From NCBI RefSeq assembly GCF_963974575.1, contig NZ_CAXBBQ010000005.1, forward strand, positions 124,001 through 188,000: a stretch of 64,000 nucleotides of DNA, read 5' to 3'. Source of the stretch: Sphingosinicella sp963974575 (GTDB lineage Bacteria > Pseudomonadota > Alphaproteobacteria > Sphingomonadales > Sphingomonadaceae). The notes under the pieces were generated by a model that was not told the origin of the DNA, did no database searches, and saw only the letters and a program-made list of their open reading frames with translations. Position numbers and translations under genes: made by a program. This document shows positions 60,234 through 64,000 of the stretch, piece after piece. The first letter of the stretch is position 1. Every line of letters starts with the position of its first letter.

Positions 60234-61892
60234 ATGATGGTCGATACCGCAGGGGTGAACATGCCGCGTGATCTCGCAGGCGAAGCGCGCGGACATGGCG
60301 AGAAGCCAGCCTTCCTTACGCGCTGGTTCCTGTCGACCAATCATAAGGACATAGGCACGCTGTATCTGATCTTCGCGATCGTCGCTGGTGCGTTCGGCGC
60401 CGCCCTTTCGGGTATGATGCGCCTCGAGCTCGCCGCGCCGGGCATCCAGTATCTGCCGCTGTGGGCAGGCGGTGAGGATTATTCCGCGGCGCTCCACCTG
60501 TGGAACGTGCTCGTCACCGCGCACGGCCTCATCATGATCTTCTTCGCGATCATGCCTGCGATGATCGGCGGGTTCGGCAACTGGTTCGTGCCGATCATGA
60601 TCGGAGCGCCGGACATGGCGTTCCCGCGCATGAACAACATCTCGTTCTGGCTGCTGGTGCCCGCCTTCCTGCTGTTTATCGGCTCGGCGTTCGTGCCGGG
60701 CGGCGCCGGCAACGGAGCGGGGACGGGTTGGACGCTCTACGCGCCGCTTTCCACCACCGGCTCACCGGGCCCTGCCGTCGACATGGTGATCCTCTCAATG
60801 CATCTTGCGGGCATCTCGTCGATCCTCGGTGCGATCAACTTCATCACGACCATCCTCAACATGCGCGCGCCGGGCATGACGCTGCACAAGATGCCGTTGT
60901 TTTGCTGGTCGATGCTGGTGACAGCCTTCATGCTGCTGTTCGCGCTCCCGGTGCTTGCGGGCGCGATCACCATGCTGCTTACAGACCGTAACTTCGGCAC
61001 AACGTTCTTCGATCCGACGGGCGGCGGTGATCCCATACTCTATCAGCACCTGTTCTGGTTCTTCGGGCACCCGGAAGTCTACATTATGATCCTTCCCGGC
61101 TTCGGCATCATCAGCCAGGTCACGGCGACGTTTAGCCGCAAGCCGGTGTTTGGTTACCTCGGCATGGCCTATGCGATGGTCGCGATCGGCCTCATCGGCT
61201 TCATCGTATGGGCGCACCACATGTTCACCGTCGGTCTTTCAATCAACACCAAGCTCTATTTTTCGCTTGCTTCGATGATCATCGCGGTGCCCACCGGCAT
61301 CAAGGTCTTCTCGTGGATCGCTACTATGTGGGGCGGCTCGTTGACGTTCAGAACGCCACTTCTCTGGGCGATCGGCTTCATCATCATGTTTACCATCGGC
61401 GGCGTCACCGGCGTGGTGCTTGCCAACGGCGGCGTCGACGACCTGCTGCAGGATACGTATTATGTGATCGCGCATTTCCACTACGTGCTGTCGCTGGGCG
61501 CGGTCTTCGCGCTGTTCGCGGCATTCTACTACTGGTGGCCGAAGATGACGGGACGGATGTATTCTGAAACACTCGGTAAGCTGCACTTCTGGGTCTTCTT
61601 CATCGGCGTGAACGTGCTGTTCTTCCCGATGCATTTCCTCGGCCAGGACGGCATGCCGCGCCGCTACCCGGATTATCCGGATGCGTTCGCATACTGGAAC
61701 CACATCGCGTCGCTCGGCTACGTCATCATGGCCCTCGGCATGGTTTTCTTCTTCGCCAACATTCTGTGGTCGTCCCTGCGCGGACCCAAAGCCGCCAGCA
61801 ATCCGTGGGGTGAAGGCGCGACAACGCTGGAATGGACACTGTCGAGTCCTCCACCCTACCACCAGTTCGAAACGCTACCGCTTATCGATTGA
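60234..61892 (+). CDS. coxA: aa3-type cytochrome c oxidase subunit I (standalone)
   Basis: A 552-residue haem-copper oxidase subunit I with twelve helices. Present are 'WFLSTNHKDIGTLY', the low-spin haem His in 'LWNVLVTAHGLIMIFF', the D-channel 'FGNWFVPIMIGAPDMAFPRMNN', the copper-B/Tyr site 'LFWFFGHPEVYIMILPGFG', 'WAHHMFTVG', and 'VIAHFHYVLSLGAVFA'. The start at 60234 follows GGAGG. Subunits II and III and assembly genes are not in the neighbourhood, and a terminator follows. It may be a duplicate of a chromosomal operon gene. Confidence 0.93.
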   Translation: MMVDTAGVNMPRDLAGEARGHGEKPAFLTRWFLSTNHKDIGTLYLIFAIVAGAFGAALSGMMRLELAAPGIQYLPLWAGGEDYSAALHLWNVLVTAHGLIMIFFAIMPAMIGGFGNWFVPIMIGAPDMAFPRMNNISFWLLVPAFLLFIGSAFVPGGAGNGAGTGWTLYAPLSTTGSPGPAVDMVILSMHLAGISSILGAINFITTILNMRAPGMTLHKMPLFCWSMLVTAFMLLFALPVLAGAITMLLTDRNFGTTFFDPTGGGDPILYQHLFWFFGHPEVYIMILPGFGIISQVTATFSRKPVFGYLGMAYAMVAIGLIGFIVWAHHMFTVGLSINTKLYFSLASMIIAVPTGIKVFSWIATMWGGSLTFRTPLLWAIGFIIMFTIGGVTGVVLANGGVDDLLQDTYYVIAHFHYVLSLGAVFALFAAFYYWWPKMTGRMYSETLGKLHFWVFFIGVNVLFFPMHFLGQDGMPRRYPDYPDAFAYWNHIASLGYVIMALGMVFFFANILWSSLRGPKAASNPWGEGATTLEWTLSSPPPYHQFETLPLID

Positions 61893-61944
61893 AACGCCTG
61901 CCGGTGCGACGTTCTCGCCGAAGCGCTAGCGGAACCCGAAGGCG

Positions 61945-61974
61945 GAGCCGGAATCGCATTCCGGCTCATTTTCT
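61945..61974 (+). terminator. Rho-independent terminator after coxA
   Basis: GAGCCGGAAT-CGC-ATTCCGGCTC, a perfect 10-bp stem with 3-base loop followed by ATTTTCTC. It separates coxA from the convergent sigma factor gene. Confidence 0.8.
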
Positions 61975-62045
61975 CTATGAAAACAAGGCATTGCGAGGAG
62001 TTTGAAAACCAAACTGCCCCCGGAAAGGCCCCTGCCAAAGTGTGA

Positions 62046-62561
62046 CTACCCAGCCACACTCCAGCCTGTCAATGCTCGGCGAATCCGCGCCAACGCCAAA
62101 GTCATGTGATGTTGCACGCCCTTGTCGCCGATGCCGAGCTGTTTCGCAATCTCCGTGTAGGTCATGCGCCTCATCCGGTGCATCATGAAAACGCGCCGGG
62201 TTCTGCGCGACATGGCGCGGAGCGCGCGTCCATAAGCCCGCCGCAAGTCGGCCTCCTCGATTCGCCACGTCTGCTCAGGGCAGACGGGGGCATCACAGCC
62301 TTCGTCGAAGGGAAAGATGACGGCTTGCGACTGCTTGTCCCGGCGCGCGCGATCGATCAGCAGATTGCGGGCGGAGCGGGTGAGGTAGGCCTGTGGATTG
62401 TCCATCCGCTCGAAAGCCCCGCTGCGCAGCAGGCGCGCGAACGTCTCCTGCACAAGATCGGGCGCATCATCGCGCCCGACCCTCGTCCTGAAGTAACGCA
62501 ACAGTCGCGCTTGCTCGGCCCGATAGAAGGCCGCGAACGCGGCGGTCGAATCGCGCGTCAT
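62046..62561 (-). CDS. ECF sigma factor (FecI-like)
   Basis: A 171-residue sigma factor. Region 2: 'LLRYFRTRVGRDDAPDLVQETFARLLRSGAFERMDNPQAYLTRSARNLLIDRARRDKQS'. Region 4: 'LRAMSRRTRRVFMMHRMRRMTYTEIAKQLGIGDKGVQHHMTLALARIRRAL'. The start overlaps the stop of the nucleotidyltransferase gene (ATGA). No FecR-like anti-sigma gene lies adjacent in the window. Confidence 0.88.
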   Translation of the reverse strand: MTRDSTAAFAAFYRAEQARLLRYFRTRVGRDDAPDLVQETFARLLRSGAFERMDNPQAYLTRSARNLLIDRARRDKQSQAVIFPFDEGCDAPVCPEQTWRIEEADLRRAYGRALRAMSRRTRRVFMMHRMRRMTYTEIAKQLGIGDKGVQHHMTLALARIRRALTGWSVAG

Positions 62562-63046
62562 GGCCGTGCTCCCCGGCGTTCACGCGCAAAGAGCGGTTCA
62601 TCGCGCGAGGCGCGGTACAGCGTGATGCCTGCCTCGACACGGTCGAGGATGAACGTATCCCGTTCGGCCCGGGCGGTGCGAATGTCCGACTTGGCGTAGA
62701 TTTGAAGATCGACCGCGCAGCGATCGCCGAGTTCGCGGTCAATGGCGGCGCGAGCGCGGCGCCAGCAGCGGTCGTCGGTGAACAGCGGGTGGTTGACGAC
62801 GATCCAGAGTTCGTAGTCGGAAAAGGCAAGCGTGTGCCGGTCTTCGTACCAGGAGCGCCGCGCATAGGGGCCAATCAGGATGATCCGCTTGATCTGGCCC
62901 GGCTCTGGCGCCTGCACCTGTTCGGGGTCGAAGCAGCCGCGCACGATGCGCGCGATCCGTTCGACCTCGCTCTGCTTGCGGCGGATGAGATGGCCGACGC
63001 GCGCCATCACGACCTCGCGCGCGTAAACGTCGATAGGGGGAGTCAT
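62558..63046 (-). CDS. Nucleotidyltransferase-fold protein (MNT-like)
   Basis: A 162-residue protein of the DNA polymerase beta superfamily. 'RIILIGPYARRSWYEDRHTLAFSDYELWIVVNHPLF' carries the glycine-containing first motif and the D-x-E metal pair (SDYEL), and 'AIDRELGDRCAVDLQIYAKSD' the third acidic residue. Minimal nucleotidyltransferases act as AMP-transferring antitoxins to HEPN partners; here the neighbour upstream already has both domains. Start 63046 (M6 of the open frame). Coupled to the sigma gene. Confidence 0.7.
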   Translation of the reverse strand: MTPPIDVYAREVVMARVGHLIRRKQSEVERIARIVRGCFDPEQVQAPEPGQIKRIILIGPYARRSWYEDRHTLAFSDYELWIVVNHPLFTDDRCWRRARAAIDRELGDRCAVDLQIYAKSDIRTARAERDTFILDRVEAGITLYRASRDEPLFARERRGARP

Positions 63047-63270
63047 ATGCAGCTCGCACACCAGCGGTCCGCGCGTTCATGCGCGGATGTGCAAGCGGTG
63101 TCCGCTGCGTGCCGCCGATGCGGCTTACAGCAACTGCCCGACCATATTGGCCGAGCCTGCATGATGCCTGGCAGGGTTATCCCGGAGATGGCCGCCAGTC
63201 ATTCCATCCCGTGGCAGGGAATATGCCAGAATCCGGGCTGTTCGGCAAGTTGCCGGGGTAGGGCCGGTGC

Positions 63271-64000
63271 TTATTTCTTTGCGGCCGCTTCCAATTCGGC
63301 GATGCGTTCCGAGCAAACCTGATGAACAACGCGCCCAAGCTCTTCGACACGCGCGCCGAGCCAAGTCAGCTCTTCATCACTGATCTTGTAATGCTTGGAG
63401 TAGCGGGCCTTGGTGTAGGCTTCCTTCAGTTTCTGAAACATAGCGCGGTCGCGGCGGTTATCTTCGGGCCAAATCCCGAACAGGCGTCGGTCCAGACCTT
63501 CCGCGAGCGACCGTAGGAAGGCGATATTGTGGTTGTAGGGCGTGTAGTATGTCACTGTGAGTAACAGGCACGAATATAGCCGTTCTGTAGCTTGATGCAG
63601 CAGAAAGGCTGCTTCTTTGGGGCGTTTTTGTTTCGCCAACTCTCTCGATGTGTTCAGCCAAACAACGGCGCCGGGATAATACTCTTCAAAATATTCCCTA
63701 GCCGTCCCGAGTGCCTGTTCGGGCGTCTTGGGCTTAGGTGTCGCTAGTTCTCGTCCATCGGCTTCATAAAGCGCGACACCGTCCTTGGCGACTTCCATGA
63801 AAAAAACGCGGCCATGCGCCAGACCGTCGTTCACCTCATGCAGCGAGTGGACGATGAAATTGACCGGCGTGCGCAGCGTCTTCTCGATCGTATAGGCCCG
63901 GATCAGCCGTTCCTCGGCCTTCGCCCAATAGGCGGCGCGGTCGGTCAGCTCCTTCTGGCTGACGATGATGAGGATGTCGTAGTCGGACTTGTACTGGTTC
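63271..64000 (-). CDS. MNT-HEPN fusion protein (5' end outside window)
   Basis: The frame is open to the window edge. The visible N-terminal part has the nucleotidyltransferase motif 'QYKSDYDILIIVSQKEL' and 'TPVNFIVHSL'; a HEPN-type helical domain follows ('AAFLLHQATERLYSCLLLTVTYYTPYNHNIAFL...YTKARYSKHYKIS'), where 'RYSKHY' fits the HEPN RxxxxH motif. Such fusions resemble the MNT/HEPN toxin-antitoxin pairs in one chain. The last bases belong to its C-terminus (coiled 'ELEAAAKK'). Confidence 0.78.
   Translation of the reverse strand, partial: NQYKSDYDILIIVSQKELTDRAAYWAKAEERLIRAYTIEKTLRTPVNFIVHSLHEVNDGLAHGRVFFMEVAKDGVALYEADGRELATPKPKTPEQALGTAREYFEEYYPGAVVWLNTSRELAKQKRPKEAAFLLHQATERLYSCLLLTVTYYTPYNHNIAFLRSLAEGLDRRLFGIWPEDNRRDRAMFQKLKEAYTKARYSKHYKISDEELTWLGARVEELGRVVHQVCSERIAELEAAAKK

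Overview
The window is GC-rich DNA from an alphaproteobacterium, most likely a member of the Sphingomonadales. That placement rests on family resemblance only: GltB-like FMN protein, ECF sigma factors, the MreB-like remnant, Nudix and DUF465 types, and many plasmid-type accessory genes. No rRNA, tRNA or CRISPR array was seen. The dense mix of intact respiratory operons with broken accessory genes, a ParDE module and MNT-HEPN genes suggests a plasmid or genomic island.

Layout. 1-7.3 kb: respiratory nitrate reductase (3' end of narG, narH, narJ, narI), a parvulin-type chaperone and molybdenum-cofactor genes (moaA, moaB/mogA, moeA), all on the plus strand with overlapping stops and starts. 7.3-11.3 kb (minus): a UbiH/UbiM-like hydroxylase with an in-frame stop, then the class III anaerobic ribonucleotide reductase nrdD-nrdG behind a perfect FNR box. 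11.3-15.6 kb: a broken methyltransferase, then TetR and a three-gene HlyD/permease/ATPase exporter. 15.6-17.1 kb: a P-type ATPase remnant and ParDE. 17.2-19.8 kb: a nitric-oxide island with nsrR diverging from a frameshifted truncated globin, a DUF1971 gene and hmp, with two matching NsrR-type operators between them. 19.9-29 kb: HPP/UspA fusion scar, GltB-like protein, Lrp regulator, Rnk-like protein, broken ridA and dadA, Nudix hydrolase, two small stress-type proteins, a broken AAA ATPase and a broken cyclic-glucan-synthase N-terminus.

29-41.8 kb: ECF sigma factor, phosphoglucomutase, DUF488, uracil-DNA glycosylase, a stress protein, cytochrome c, a Tat-exported ferritin-like protein, a histidine kinase and receiver protein, then a tight minus-strand operon: 1-Cys peroxiredoxin, beta-carbonic anhydrase, unknown protein, Fe/Mn superoxide dismutase, small protein. 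Two paralogous LysR regulators follow. 42.9-44.9 kb: a broken ClC channel diverging from a MarR gene with a perfect palindromic operator. 45.2-51.4 kb (minus): a sulfur operon cysJ-cysI-metB-(small membrane protein)-redoxin-DUF-DUF488. 52.1-54 kb: a multiply frameshifted MreB-like pseudogene and unknown genes. 55-59 kb: nnrS diverging from a quinol-dependent nitric oxide reductase (norB/norZ) plus a SirB-like protein. 59.2-60 kb: an IS91-type transposase scrap and a third LysR fragment. 60.2-64 kb: a lone aa3-type oxidase subunit I, an ECF sigma factor and two nucleotidyltransferase-family genes, the last running off the window.

Together the intact genes describe a facultative, nitrate-respiring organism. 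NarGHI reduces nitrate to nitrite, MoaA/MoaB/MoeA serve its cofactor, NrdDG makes deoxynucleotides without oxygen, and Hmp, NorZ, NnrS and NsrR handle nitric oxide. No nitrite reductase lies in the window, so NO handling here is best read as detoxification unless nir lies elsewhere. A striking theme is decay: three in-frame stop codons, several single-base frameshifts and several deletion scars interrupt otherwise recognisable genes. Either the accessory region is eroding or the assembly carries point errors.
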